Positions 18,688 to 27,795 of a stretch of DNA of 64,000 bases are shown piece by piece. The first letter of the stretch is position 1, and every line of letters starts with the position of its first letter. Source of the stretch: Tritonibacter mobilis. Lineage in GTDB: Bacteria; Pseudomonadota; Alphaproteobacteria; Rhodobacterales; Rhodobacteraceae. The notes below the pieces were generated by a model, which made no database searches, was not told the DNA's origin, and saw only the letters and a program-made list of their open reading frames with translations. The translations under genes were made by a program, and so were the position numbers. The stretch lies in the NCBI RefSeq assembly GCF_001681715.1, contig NZ_LNWY01000005.1:544845-608844 (forward strand), read 5' to 3'.

Positions 18688-20057
18688 GCCGGAATATAAC
18701 ATCCGCCCGCGCGCGCGCAGTTGATCTGCGCCCGCTAAAACGTGCCATTCTGGCGCTGTTGGTTGGGGTTGCAGTGCTTTTTGCCGCGCAGATGGCGCGG
18801 GCTGAGATCGACATCAAAGAAGTCACATCTCCCGGCGGGATTAAGGCGTGGCTGGTCGAAGATCACAGCATTCCCTTCTCTGCCTTGGAACTGCGGTTTC
18901 GCGGCGGCACATCACTGGACGCACCCGGCAAACGCGGGGCCGTGCATCTGATGGGCGGCCTGTTGGAAGAGGGAGCAGGAGAACTGCGCGCGCAGGACTA
19001 CGCCCGCGCTGTGGAGGCTTTGGCGGCCAATTTTTCTTATGACGCCGACAAGGACATGGTCGCGATCTCCGCCAGTTTTCTGACCGAAAACCGCGATGAG
19101 GTGATGGAGCTTTTGCGCCAGACCATTCAAGAGCCACGTTTCGATCAGGATGCGCTGGACCGCGTGCGGGCACAGGTTCTGGTGGGGCTGCGCTCTGATC
19201 AGACCGATCCCAATGCGATTGCGGGCAAGACCTTTGGTAAGCTGGCATTTGGCGACCACCCTTATGGCTCCGATGGTAAGGGCACGGTGGAGAGCGTCTC
19301 GGCGCTGACCCGTCAGGACATGTTTGCCGCCCATGAGGCTGTTTTTTCCCGTGACCGTCTGTACGTAAGCGCGGTTGGTGATATCACACCCGAAGAGCTG
19401 GGCGCGCTGCTGGACGAATTGCTGGGCGATTTGCCCGCCGAGGGGGCGCCGATGCCCGGCCCGGCAGAGGTGCTGCTGACAGGTGGCACCACGGTAGTGC
19501 CCTTTGCCACGCCGCAGTCTGTGGCGCTCTTCGGGCAGAAGGGGATCGACCGTAATGATCCGGATTTCTTTGCCGCTTATGTGCTGAACCAGATCCTCGG
19601 TGGTGGATCATTTGAGACGCGCCTGATGCAGGAAGTGCGCACCAAACGCGGCCTCACCTATGGAGCCTATAGCTATTTGGTGCCGCGTGATCTGGCCTCG
19701 ACCTACATGGGATCTTTTGCCTCTGCCAATGAGAAGATGGCAGAAGCGGTCGGCGTTGTGCGCGACCAGTGGCAGGCCTTGGTGGACGGCGGTGTGACCG
19801 AAGCGGAGCTGCAGGATGCCAAGACCTATCTGACCGGGGCCTATCCTTTGCGCTTCAACGGCAATAGTCAGATCGCTGCGATCCTTGTGTCGATGCAGAT
19901 GGATGACCTGCCCACCGACTATGTGGTCACCCGCAACGAAAAGGTTGAGGCGGTGACCCTGGATGACGTGAACCGGATCGCCAAAGAGCTGCTGGACCCC
20001 GAGGGGCTGCGGTTCGTGGTGGTTGGAGAGCCCGAAGGGCTGAAGTCTACGAACTAA
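18684..20057 (+). CDS. M16 family peptidase-like protein, non-catalytic subunit
   Basis: The protein has 457 residues and a signal peptide ending near 'QMARA'. The HxxEH position reads 'HLMGGLLEEGAG', so zinc ligands are missing. The C-terminal half has the R/Y pair in 'RTKRGLTYGAYSYL', used by M16 heterodimers to contact the substrate. It is therefore the partner of the preceding catalytic subunit, as in mitochondrial processing peptidase and bacterial M16 pairs. Confidence 0.92.
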   Translation: MSRNITSARARAVDLRPLKRAILALLVGVAVLFAAQMARAEIDIKEVTSPGGIKAWLVEDHSIPFSALELRFRGGTSLDAPGKRGAVHLMGGLLEEGAGELRAQDYARAVEALAANFSYDADKDMVAISASFLTENRDEVMELLRQTIQEPRFDQDALDRVRAQVLVGLRSDQTDPNAIAGKTFGKLAFGDHPYGSDGKGTVESVSALTRQDMFAAHEAVFSRDRLYVSAVGDITPEELGALLDELLGDLPAEGAPMPGPAEVLLTGGTTVVPFATPQSVALFGQKGIDRNDPDFFAAYVLNQILGGGSFETRLMQEVRTKRGLTYGAYSYLVPRDLASTYMGSFASANEKMAEAVGVVRDQWQALVDGGVTEAELQDAKTYLTGAYPLRFNGNSQIAAILVSMQMDDLPTDYVVTRNEKVEAVTLDDVNRIAKELLDPEGLRFVVVGEPEGLKSTN

Positions 20058-20084
20058 GCACTGGGCAAACATCCCTGAAACAAA

Positions 20085-20121
20085 AACGGCGCGGTTCCAA
20101 ATGGGAGCCGCGCCGTTTTTT
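20085..20121. terminator. bidirectional intrinsic terminator
   Basis: A 14-bp stem (20085-20098 with 20104-20117; one G-T wobble) is flanked by an A run before and a T run after. It ends the M16 operon on the plus strand and the deoC-ALDH operon on the minus strand. Confidence 0.9.
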
Positions 20122-20140
20122 CTGTGTTGGGGACGAAGTG

Positions 20141-22483
20141 TTACTCGCCGTAGGGAATCCACACGGTTTTCACTTCGGTTGCGGCCTGCAAGAAGCGTTT
20201 GGATTGGTCGCGCGACCAGTCAAAGGCGCGGCCATTGTTGACCCATGTGCGCTTGAGATTGCCAGCAGATGCGGCCTCGATCATCTTTGACAGGTCGGTG
20301 GAAGAGAAGCTCCAGACCGCGTCGATATCGAGATGTTTGGCCATAGTGTCGCCAAGGTCCTTGTGCGCGCCGGTAAGGATATTCACCACACCCGCAGGGA
20401 CATCTGACGTCTCAAGCACCTGATAGAGGTCGGTGGCCGCCAACGGGAAGGCCTGAGACGCCGCCAGCACCACACGGTTGCCCATCGCAATTGCAGGGGC
20501 CATCGCCGAAATCAGACCCAGAAGCGGGGCTTCATCGGCGCAGAGAACACCAATGGTGCCAACCGGTTCTTTCATGCCAAGCGCGACGCCCCGGATTGGC
20601 ACGCCATGCGCCAGCCCGTCGTATTTATCGGCCCATGCAGCAGCAGAAAACAGCCGTTGCAGCGAGGCTTCGACCTCCACTGTGCCGTCGCCTTTGCCTG
20701 TCATCGCATCAATGCGGGCGGCGAATTCACCCGCACGAGCTGCGAGGTTTTCGGCCAGATAATAGAGGATCTGCGCCCGCAAGTGCCCGGTGGTCTTGGC
20801 CCAGCCTTTGGCGGCGTTTGCGGCCTCAACCGCGTTACGGACGTCCTTGCGGCTGCCAGCGCCGACGTGGCCCAGCAGGTCGCCTTTGGGGCCGTAGACG
20901 GATTTGGAATAGCCGCTGTCGGGGCGGGTTTGTTTGCCACCGATGAACATCTTGGCGGTGCGGTCGATGCCCGCGGGTGCCGCACCTTTGTCGTCGCCTT
21001 CAAAGGCCCCAACAGGGTTCAGCGTGTCCAACGCGCCTGTGGGTTTGGTGTAGGCCATCAGGCCTTCGACGCCACCTTCGCGGCCAAAGCCGCTTTCGCG
21101 TACGCCGCCAAAGGGGGCGGCGGCGTCGAACATATTGGTGCCATTGACCCAGACCACGCCCGCAACCAGTTTAGGTGCGATATCGAGGGCGAGGTTCACG
21201 TTCTCGGTCCAGAGTGTCGCGGCCAACCCGTAGTGGGTGTTGTTCGCCAGTTCGACAGCCTCAGCAGGGGTGCGGAAGGTGGTAGAGACCAGCACCGGGC
21301 CAAAGATCTCTTCCTGCATCAACGTATCAGCGGGTGAGAGGCCCTCAATGAGGGTGGGCGGGAAGAAGCAGCCCTTGGCAGGCATATTAACTGCGGTTTG
21401 ATGCACGGTGCAGTTTTTCGCAGAGGCGACCATGCGGGTGATTTCCGCATGTTGAACCGGATCCACCACTGCGCCCACATCGATGCATTTGTCGAGCGGA
21501 TCACCCAGACGCAGGGTTTTCATCCGCGCGCGCAGTTTCTGGTGGAAGCGTTCTGCGACACCTTCCTGCACCAAAAGGCGCGACCCGGCGCAGCAGACCT
21601 GACCTTGATTGAACCAGATCGCATCCACCAGCCCCTCAATGGCGCTGTCCAGATCGGCGTCGTCAAACACGATGTAGGGGCTCTTGCCGCCCAACTCCAG
21701 GGTCAACGCCTTGCCGGTGCCTGCAGTTGCTTCGCGGATCTTGCGCCCCACCGAGGTGGAGCCGGTAAAGGCGATTTTGTCCACGTCCGCATTAACGATC
21801 ATTTCGCCCACGGCACCATCGCCGGTAATGATGTTCACAACGCCCTTGGGCAGGCCCGCCTGACGGCAGATGTCGGCAAACAGCAGCGCGGTGAGCGACG
21901 TATATTCAGCCGGTTTCAGGACCACCGTGTTGCCCATCGCCAGCGCGGGCGCGACTTTCCATGCCAGCATCAGGAGCGGGAAGTTCCACGGGATGATCTG
22001 ACCGCAGACGCCAAGCGCCTCCCGACCCGACATTTCCTCATCCATCAGCTGCGCGTGGCCTGCGTGATGGTAGAAATGACGCTGCACCAGCGGAATATCG
22101 ATGTCGCGGCTCTCGCGGATCGGCTTGCCGTTGTCGAGTGTTTCGAGCACCGCAAAGAGGCGGCTGTGCTTTTGCAAAAGACGCGCAATGGCATAGAGAT
22201 ATGTCGCACGGCCAGAGCCACCCATCGCGGCCCAAGCCCCTTGCGCGGCGCGGGCAGCTTTGACAGCGGCGTCTACGTCTTTTTGTGTCGCTTGCGTCAG
22301 CTCTGCCAGTACCTCGCCGGTTGCGGGGTTTTTGCTCTCGAAGGTTTGGCCCGGAGCGGTGAAGCTACCATTGATAAAGTGACCGAACTGGCTTCCCTGA
22401 TCGACCAGCCAAGCGAGGGCCTCTGCGGCGCTTTCGGGGGCGGGGCCATAGTCCATGGTGTCAAAAATCTCTTTGATTGTCAT
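20141..22483 (-). CDS. two-domain aldehyde dehydrogenase, ALDH16 type
   Basis: The protein has 780 residues, against about 500 for ordinary ALDHs. The N-terminal ALDH domain is complete: 'PWNFPLLMLAWKVAPALAMG', Glu in 'LTLELGGKSP', and catalytic Cys297/298 in 'GQVCCAGSR'. A second ALDH-like domain (about 510-780; 'PVGTIGVLCADEAPLLGL') lacks these catalytic residues. This layout is that of the ALDH16 family, in which bacterial members keep the active Cys while human ALDH16A1 has lost it. It is downstream of deoC with 10 bases between, so it probably oxidises the acetaldehyde made by DeoC, or a related aldehyde (inference). Confidence 0.93.
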   Translation of the reverse strand: MTIKEIFDTMDYGPAPESAAEALAWLVDQGSQFGHFINGSFTAPGQTFESKNPATGEVLAELTQATQKDVDAAVKAARAAQGAWAAMGGSGRATYLYAIARLLQKHSRLFAVLETLDNGKPIRESRDIDIPLVQRHFYHHAGHAQLMDEEMSGREALGVCGQIIPWNFPLLMLAWKVAPALAMGNTVVLKPAEYTSLTALLFADICRQAGLPKGVVNIITGDGAVGEMIVNADVDKIAFTGSTSVGRKIREATAGTGKALTLELGGKSPYIVFDDADLDSAIEGLVDAIWFNQGQVCCAGSRLLVQEGVAERFHQKLRARMKTLRLGDPLDKCIDVGAVVDPVQHAEITRMVASAKNCTVHQTAVNMPAKGCFFPPTLIEGLSPADTLMQEEIFGPVLVSTTFRTPAEAVELANNTHYGLAATLWTENVNLALDIAPKLVAGVVWVNGTNMFDAAAPFGGVRESGFGREGGVEGLMAYTKPTGALDTLNPVGAFEGDDKGAAPAGIDRTAKMFIGGKQTRPDSGYSKSVYGPKGDLLGHVGAGSRKDVRNAVEAANAAKGWAKTTGHLRAQILYYLAENLAARAGEFAARIDAMTGKGDGTVEVEASLQRLFSAAAWADKYDGLAHGVPIRGVALGMKEPVGTIGVLCADEAPLLGLISAMAPAIAMGNRVVLAASQAFPLAATDLYQVLETSDVPAGVVNILTGAHKDLGDTMAKHLDIDAVWSFSSTDLSKMIEAASAGNLKRTWVNNGRAFDWSRDQSKRFLQAATEVKTVWIPYGE

Positions 22484-22493
22484 CTATTGGTCC

Positions 22494-23558
22494 TCACGCC
22501 ATCGGGTGGCGGTAGCCAGCGGAGTAAGCGCCGGTCACATGGTGTTCGAGCTGACGTTCGATATCGCCCAGCAGGCTGGATGCGCCAAAGCGGAAGAGGT
22601 CCGGTTGCAGCCAGCGGTTGCCCAGTTCCTCTTTCATCAGGCTGAGGTAAACTAGGGCATCCTTGGCCTTGGAGATGCCGCCTGCGGGCTTGTAGCCGAC
22701 ATGGAAACCAGTGCGTTCATAGTAGTCGCGAATGGCACGGATCATCACCAGCGAAACCGGTAGGGTGGCATTCACCCCTTCCTTGCCGGTAGAGGTCTTG
22801 ATGAAATCTGCACCCGCCATCATGCAGATCATTGAGGCCCGCGCGACATTGCGCAGGGTGCCAAGTTCACCGGTGGCGAGGATGGCCTTTACATGGGCAT
22901 CCCCACACGCCTCGCGGAAGGCTTTCATCTCATCATAGAGCGCCTGCCAGTTGCCCGAAAGAACGTGGCGGCGCGAAATCACGATGTCGATCTCCTTGGC
23001 ACCAGCCCGCACGCTCTCGCGGATTTCTTCGACCCGCAGGTGGAAGGGCGAAAGACCTGCCGGAAACCCGGTAGAGACGGCTGCAACAGGGATCTGGGTG
23101 CCATGAAGCGCTCGCACGGCAGCAGGGATCATGTCGTGGTAGACGCAGACCGCACCCGTGGTGAGGCTGTCCATCCCCAGTGCTGACAGGATGTCTGCGC
23201 GCACGGGTTGGCGCGCCTTGGCGCAAAGGCGGCGGACGCGGGCCTCGGTGTCGTCGCCTGAAAGCGTCGTGAGGTCGATCAGGCTGATTGCCTTTAGCAG
23301 CCACGCGGCCTGATAGTCCTTCTTGACCGAGCGACGACCGGGCAGGCTGGCACAGCAGCGTTCGATTGCGGAGGTATTTGCCTCAAGGCCCAGAGCCCAA
23401 TCCAGATCGAGCGCGATGCCGGGGTTGCGGGGCAGATCGCTGTGGGTCGCACCCTGAGGGGCGGCAGATTGCGCGGCAGGCGGTGTGGCCTTGCTGGTCG
23501 GGTTGGCAGCGGAGGTGTTCGGCGGCTGCGTGCCGTCTTCTGCAGTTTGGCTGTCCAT
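22494..23558 (-). CDS. deoC: deoxyribose-phosphate aldolase
   Basis: The protein has 354 residues. The class I aldolase core has the Schiff-base Lys in 'ADFIKTSTGK' and a second Lys in 'VGYKPAGGI', with 'KEIDIVISR' as well. It splits deoxyribose 5-phosphate into glyceraldehyde 3-phosphate and acetaldehyde. The first 45 or so residues are a Pro/Ala/Thr/Ser-rich tail not found in E. coli DeoC; an internal start cannot be excluded, but no later Met precedes the fold ('LDLDWALGLE'). Confidence 0.94.
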   Translation of the reverse strand: MDSQTAEDGTQPPNTSAANPTSKATPPAAQSAAPQGATHSDLPRNPGIALDLDWALGLEANTSAIERCCASLPGRRSVKKDYQAAWLLKAISLIDLTTLSGDDTEARVRRLCAKARQPVRADILSALGMDSLTTGAVCVYHDMIPAAVRALHGTQIPVAAVSTGFPAGLSPFHLRVEEIRESVRAGAKEIDIVISRRHVLSGNWQALYDEMKAFREACGDAHVKAILATGELGTLRNVARASMICMMAGADFIKTSTGKEGVNATLPVSLVMIRAIRDYYERTGFHVGYKPAGGISKAKDALVYLSLMKEELGNRWLQPDLFRFGASSLLGDIERQLEHHVTGAYSAGYRHPMA

Positions 23559-23677
23559 TTGTGGGAGTCCTCGAACGTTTCACACCCAAAATCGCATGCC
23601 ACCCCGCTTTGATGCAAGGTTTCCCAAAGGTTTTCCCGTTCCATTTTTTACCAAGAGGACAAAAATCAAAGATATTG

Positions 23678-23723
23678 TGAGAATAATTCTCATTTTCATT
23701 GACGAAGTTGAGAATCGTTCTCA
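23678..23723 (+). promoter_or_regulatory. two tandem Fur-family (Mur/Fur-like) operators
   Basis: Two 15-bp palindromes, TGAGAATAATTCTCA (23678-23692) and TGAGAATCGTTCTCA (23709-23723), differ only in the central bases. Their centres are 31 bp apart, about three helical turns, so two dimers would lie on the same DNA face. They resemble Fur-family sites, and alphaproteobacterial sitABCD operons are known Mur (Mn-sensing Fur) targets. Confidence 0.8.
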
Positions 23724-23770
23724 TATTGCGGGTAGGCGAAACGAGAATCTTGCGGGCAGGGAGCACCTTT

Positions 23771-24733
23771 ATGCTGAACCGACGTCACACTCTTCTGGGT
23801 ATGGGGGCCATGGTGGCCCTTGCTGCGAAACCTGTTGCAGCCTCTGACGGACCACTGACGGTGGTGGCGACCACCGGGATGATTGCCGATGCAGCCCGTC
23901 AAATCGGTGCTGCGGAGGTCGAGGTGACCGCCTTGATGGGAGCGGGTGTTGATCCGCACGCCTATCGCCAGACCCGCAGCGATATTGCTGCGATGACCCG
24001 TGCAGATCTGGTGTTGTGGCACGGTTTGTACCTTGAGGCGCAGATGGAGGATTTCTTCCACTCGCTCGCACGTAAGCGCGAGGTTGTGGCAGTGGCCGAA
24101 GCGATGCCAAAGGACCTGCTGCGTGGCCATGATGATTACGCCGATAAATACGACCCGCACGTCTGGATGAGCCCGGAGCTGTGGAAGCATGTGGTACGCG
24201 AAGTGGCACGCGCCCTCACCGAGGCACGCCCGGAATCTGCGGATCTGTTTGCAGCCAATTTGGAGCGGCATTTAGGGGAATTGGATCGCCTGTCCGACTA
24301 CGGTCGCAAAGTTGTGGCCGGGGTGCCAGACAGCAACCGTGTGTTGGTCACCGCGCATGATGCCTTTGGCTATTTTGGTCGCGACTACGGCTTTGAGGTG
24401 TTAGGCATTCAGGGCATCTCGACGCAGTCAGAGGCCGGTTTGAACCGGATTGGCGCGTTGGTCGACGTATTGGTAGAGCGCCAAATTAAGGCCGTGTTTG
24501 TCGAGACCTCAGTCGCGGATCGCTCCATGCGCGCATTGATGGAAGGGGCGGCGGCCAAAGGGCATGACGTCGTGATCGGCGGCGAGCTGTTTTCGGACGC
24601 CATGGGTCAGGATGGGACCTATGAGGCCACCTATGTCGGTATGCTCGATCACAACTTTACCACCATCGCCGGTGCGCTGGGCGCGGATGTGCCCACCGGC
24701 GGTATGGACGGCAAACTCGGGGCAGGTCACTAA
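23771..24733 (+). CDS. sitA: manganese/zinc/iron ABC transporter, substrate-binding protein (cluster A-I)
   Basis: The protein has 320 residues, with an N-terminal export signal starting 'MLNRRHTLLG'. The four metal ligands typical of the family are visible: His in 'DPHAYRQ', His in 'DPHVWMSP', Glu in 'VFVETSVADRS' and Asp in 'GMLDHNFTTI'. With two His plus Glu and Asp it matches the Mn-binding pattern. The ATG at 23771 has an RBS (GGGAG, 7 bases); the frame is open through the operators upstream. Confidence 0.93.
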   Translation: MLNRRHTLLGMGAMVALAAKPVAASDGPLTVVATTGMIADAARQIGAAEVEVTALMGAGVDPHAYRQTRSDIAAMTRADLVLWHGLYLEAQMEDFFHSLARKREVVAVAEAMPKDLLRGHDDYADKYDPHVWMSPELWKHVVREVARALTEARPESADLFAANLERHLGELDRLSDYGRKVVAGVPDSNRVLVTAHDAFGYFGRDYGFEVLGIQGISTQSEAGLNRIGALVDVLVERQIKAVFVETSVADRSMRALMEGAAAKGHDVVIGGELFSDAMGQDGTYEATYVGMLDHNFTTIAGALGADVPTGGMDGKLGAGH

Positions 24734-24734
24734 C

Positions 24735-25538
24735 ATGCAACTTTCACTTGCCAGCCAGAACGGTCAGACCGCACGAGAGGAAGGGCTGGACCAAAGCCCG
24801 CTCGCGATCCGCGGTCTGACCGTCAGCTACGGCGAAAAACCGGCAGTTTTTTCCGTTGATATGACCGTGGTGCCGGGGCAGATGACTGCAATCATCGGGC
24901 CAAACGGTGCTGGCAAATCCACACTCCTGAAAGCGGCGCTGGGCATTGTGCCGCCGGTGTCGGGCCGGGTGCAGGTGTTTGGCCGTCCGCTGGATCATCA
25001 GCGCGCGCGCATCGCCTATGTGCCCCAACGCGCCTCGGTCGATTGGGATTTCCCGACGCGGGTGATCGATGTGGTGATGATGGGGCTATACCGCGAGTTA
25101 GGGCTGCTGGGGCGCATTCGCGGCACCCATCACAAGATCGCGCGAGACTGTCTGGAACGTGTCGGGATGAGCGAGTTTGCCGAGCGACAGATTGGTCAGC
25201 TTTCCGGCGGTCAGCAACAGCGGGTGTTTCTTGCGCGCGCACTGGCGCAGGGGGCGGATCTCTACTTGCTGGATGAACCGTTTGCAGGCGTGGATGCGGC
25301 AACGGAAAAGGCCATTATTGGCGTGCTCAAGGCCCTGAGGGCCGAAGGCAAAACGGTTGTTGTGGTGCATCACGACTTGGCGACGGTGCAGGACTATTTC
25401 GACAATGTCTTCCTGATCAATACCCGCAAAGTTGCCGAGGGCGCTGTGGCGGAAGCCTTTACGCCGGAGAGTTTGCAAGCAGCCTATGGTGGCCGGCTGG
25501 CAACGGCACAGATCGAACAGATCGTGCGGCCAGCGTGA
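24735..25538 (+). CDS. sitB: Mn/Zn/Fe ABC transporter ATP-binding protein
   Basis: The protein has 267 residues. Walker A is 'GPNGAGKSTLL', the signature is 'LSGGQQQRVFLARAL', Walker B is 'LYLLDEPFAGVD', and the switch His lies in 'VVVHHDLATV'. It powers the importer. The start is one base after the sitA stop. Confidence 0.95.
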   Translation: MQLSLASQNGQTAREEGLDQSPLAIRGLTVSYGEKPAVFSVDMTVVPGQMTAIIGPNGAGKSTLLKAALGIVPPVSGRVQVFGRPLDHQRARIAYVPQRASVDWDFPTRVIDVVMMGLYRELGLLGRIRGTHHKIARDCLERVGMSEFAERQIGQLSGGQQQRVFLARALAQGADLYLLDEPFAGVDAATEKAIIGVLKALRAEGKTVVVVHHDLATVQDYFDNVFLINTRKVAEGAVAEAFTPESLQAAYGGRLATAQIEQIVRPA

Positions 25539-25575
25539 GTGGTGAAATACCAATCCAGAAAGAGAAAGGCGGAGC

Positions 25576-26778
25576 ATGCTGATCGACGCACTGTTCCTGC
25601 AATTAGGGTATAACGCCACATTGGTGGCGATCGGAGCGGCGCTGTTGGGCGCAGCTTCGGGGATCACGGGCACCTTCCTGTTCCTGCGCAAGCGCGCGCT
25701 GGTATCGGATGCCGTGAGCCATGCCACCCTGCCCGGCGTCTGCGTTGCGTTCCTGGTCCTCGTGGCGCTGGGTGGGGATGGCCGCAATCTTGCAGGGTTG
25801 CTTATCGGTTCTGCGGTGTCGGCTGGCATCGGGCTTTGGTGCATGAACTGGCTGACACGCAACACGCGGCTGGCCGAAGATGCCGCGATTGGCGCGGTGC
25901 TCTCGGTGTTTTTTGGTTTCGGCGTGGTGTTGCTGACGGTCATTCAAACGCTGGGGGTCGGACGCCAGGCCGGGCTCGAGGGGTTCTTGTTGGGCTCCAC
26001 CGCAGGCATGCTTTATTCTGATGCACTGGTGATTGCGGCAGGCGGTGCGGCGGTGCTGTTTCTGATACTGCTGACGCGACGCCCCATGACAATGGTGGCT
26101 TTTGACCCCGAATATGCCGCCGCGCGCGGCCTGCCGGTCGACAAGGTCGACATGCTGATGATGGGTCTGGTGATGGCTGTGACGGTGGTGGGTCTCAAGG
26201 TGGTGGGGCTGATCCTCATCGTGGCGCTGCTGATTATCCCGCCAGTCACCGCCCGTTTCTGGACGGAGCGCGCGGATCAGGTGGTGATTCTTGCCGGTGT
26301 TCTGGGGGCGGTGGCCGCCTATCTGGGGGCGGCAATCTCGGCGTCTGCCCCGAACCTGCCGACAGGGCCGATCATTGTATTAATGAGCTTTGCGCTTTTT
26401 GCTCTGTCACTGCTGGTTGCGCCGAACCGAGGTGTGTTGGCTGCGGTCCTTCGGCATCAAAAATTCCAACGCCGGGTGCATATTCGTCAGGGTCTTCTGG
26501 CACTTGCACAAGATCAGACGATCTACGAACCCCTCACGCTGCGGCTGCTGAGTAAGCGCGGGTTGGTGCGGGCAGATGGTGTGGCCACAAAAGCAGGCCG
26601 GGCGCGAGCGGCCAAGGCGCTTCGCGATGAACATCGCTGGGACATTCTGCGCCGCGATCAGGCGCAAGAGGCCGCCGCCGCGCTCTATGATGGTCTCCGC
26701 GAGATTGAAACTGTCCTGACGCCAGATCAGATCGCCGAGATTGACCGTAAGATCAGCACTCCAAAGGAGGCCTGTTAG
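25576..26778 (+). CDS. sitC: Mn/Zn/Fe ABC transporter permease with C-terminal DtxR/MntR-like domain
   Basis: The protein has 400 residues. The N-terminal 280 or so form the ABC-3 family membrane domain, with about eight or nine helices and 'FLFLRKRALVSDAVSHATLPG'. The C-terminal 120 are cytosolic and look like a winged helix plus dimer region: 'LTLRLLSKRGLVRADG', 'ATKAGRARAAKAL', 'HRWDIL'. Such tails occur on some MntC/SitC permeases and resemble metal-dependent DtxR-family repressors. It may sense intracellular metal and gate the pump (inference). Confidence 0.93.
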   Translation: MLIDALFLQLGYNATLVAIGAALLGAASGITGTFLFLRKRALVSDAVSHATLPGVCVAFLVLVALGGDGRNLAGLLIGSAVSAGIGLWCMNWLTRNTRLAEDAAIGAVLSVFFGFGVVLLTVIQTLGVGRQAGLEGFLLGSTAGMLYSDALVIAAGGAAVLFLILLTRRPMTMVAFDPEYAAARGLPVDKVDMLMMGLVMAVTVVGLKVVGLILIVALLIIPPVTARFWTERADQVVILAGVLGAVAAYLGAAISASAPNLPTGPIIVLMSFALFALSLLVAPNRGVLAAVLRHQKFQRRVHIRQGLLALAQDQTIYEPLTLRLLSKRGLVRADGVATKAGRARAAKALRDEHRWDILRRDQAQEAAAALYDGLREIETVLTPDQIAEIDRKISTPKEAC

Positions 26779-27705
26779 ATGGGCAGCGAATTTGTCACCC
26801 TCTCTCTTACGCCGCTTTTGATCGGGATCTTTGCGGCGGTGGCTTGCGCACTGCCGGGGAACTTTTTGCTCTTGCGTAAACAGGCACTGATTGGTGACGC
26901 GATCAGCCATGTGGCTTTGCCGGGCATCGTCGTGGCGTTCCTGCTGACCGGCGCAATTTCCACCTGGCCGATGATGCTGGGTGCGGCAGGCGCAGCGGTG
27001 GTCGCGGTTGTGATGATCGAAGGTATCCGCCGTTTGGGCCGGATCGAGCCCGGAGCGGCGATGGGTGTTGTCTTCACCACACTCTTTGCGGCGGGTGTTT
27101 TGCTCTTGGAACAGAGCGACACCTCCTCGGTGCATCTGGATGTGGAACACGCGCTTTACGGCAATCTGGAGAGCCTGATCTGGCTAGACGGCACAGGCTG
27201 GGGGTCGCTTCTGGACCCCGAGGCACTGGCCTATCTGCCGGTGGAACTGCCTCGCATGGCAGCGACGCTGGTGGTGGTTGCTGGCTTTATCGCGCTGTTC
27301 TGGCGACCTTTGAAGATTTCAACCTTTGACGAAGGCTTCGCCCGCACCATGGGGATGCGAACGGACTTGCTGGGTCTGGCGCTGGTCATCACAGCCGCGA
27401 TTGCAGCGGTGGCGGCCTTTGATGCGGTGGGGTCGATCATCGTGATCGCAATGTTCATCTGCCCACCCGCAGCGGCGCGAATGATGACCAATCGGTTGGA
27501 GGTGCAGATCGCGTGGAGCGTCGTCTTTGCCACTCTGTCGGCGATCATCGGCTATGTATTTGCAGGGTATGGACCGATCTGGATCGGCATGGGCGATGCG
27601 GTGAGTGCTGCGGGTATGATCGCGACCGTATCAGGTCTGATCCTCGCAATTACGGCCTTGGTTGGCCCCTGTCGAGCCCGTGCCGGAGCGCCGTCCGGCG
27701 TGTAG
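26779..27705 (+). CDS. sitD: Mn/Zn/Fe ABC transporter, second permease
   Basis: The protein has 308 residues with about nine hydrophobic helices. It has the ABC-3 motif 'NFLLLRKQALIGDAISHVAL' and 'STFDEGFARTMGMRTD'. The ATG directly abuts the sitC stop. Unlike sitC it has no cytosolic tail. A heterodimer of SitC and SitD is expected. Confidence 0.94.
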   Translation: MGSEFVTLSLTPLLIGIFAAVACALPGNFLLLRKQALIGDAISHVALPGIVVAFLLTGAISTWPMMLGAAGAAVVAVVMIEGIRRLGRIEPGAAMGVVFTTLFAAGVLLLEQSDTSSVHLDVEHALYGNLESLIWLDGTGWGSLLDPEALAYLPVELPRMAATLVVVAGFIALFWRPLKISTFDEGFARTMGMRTDLLGLALVITAAIAAVAAFDAVGSIIVIAMFICPPAAARMMTNRLEVQIAWSVVFATLSAIIGYVFAGYGPIWIGMGDAVSAAGMIATVSGLILAITALVGPCRARAGAPSGV

Positions 27706-27795
27706 TTGCCGAACGTCTGAGACACGTTGTAGGCGCTGTTCGGAGCACGTATTCTGGGTGGCAGAATCGTGCGCCCTCATGCTAAATCTTGGGTC

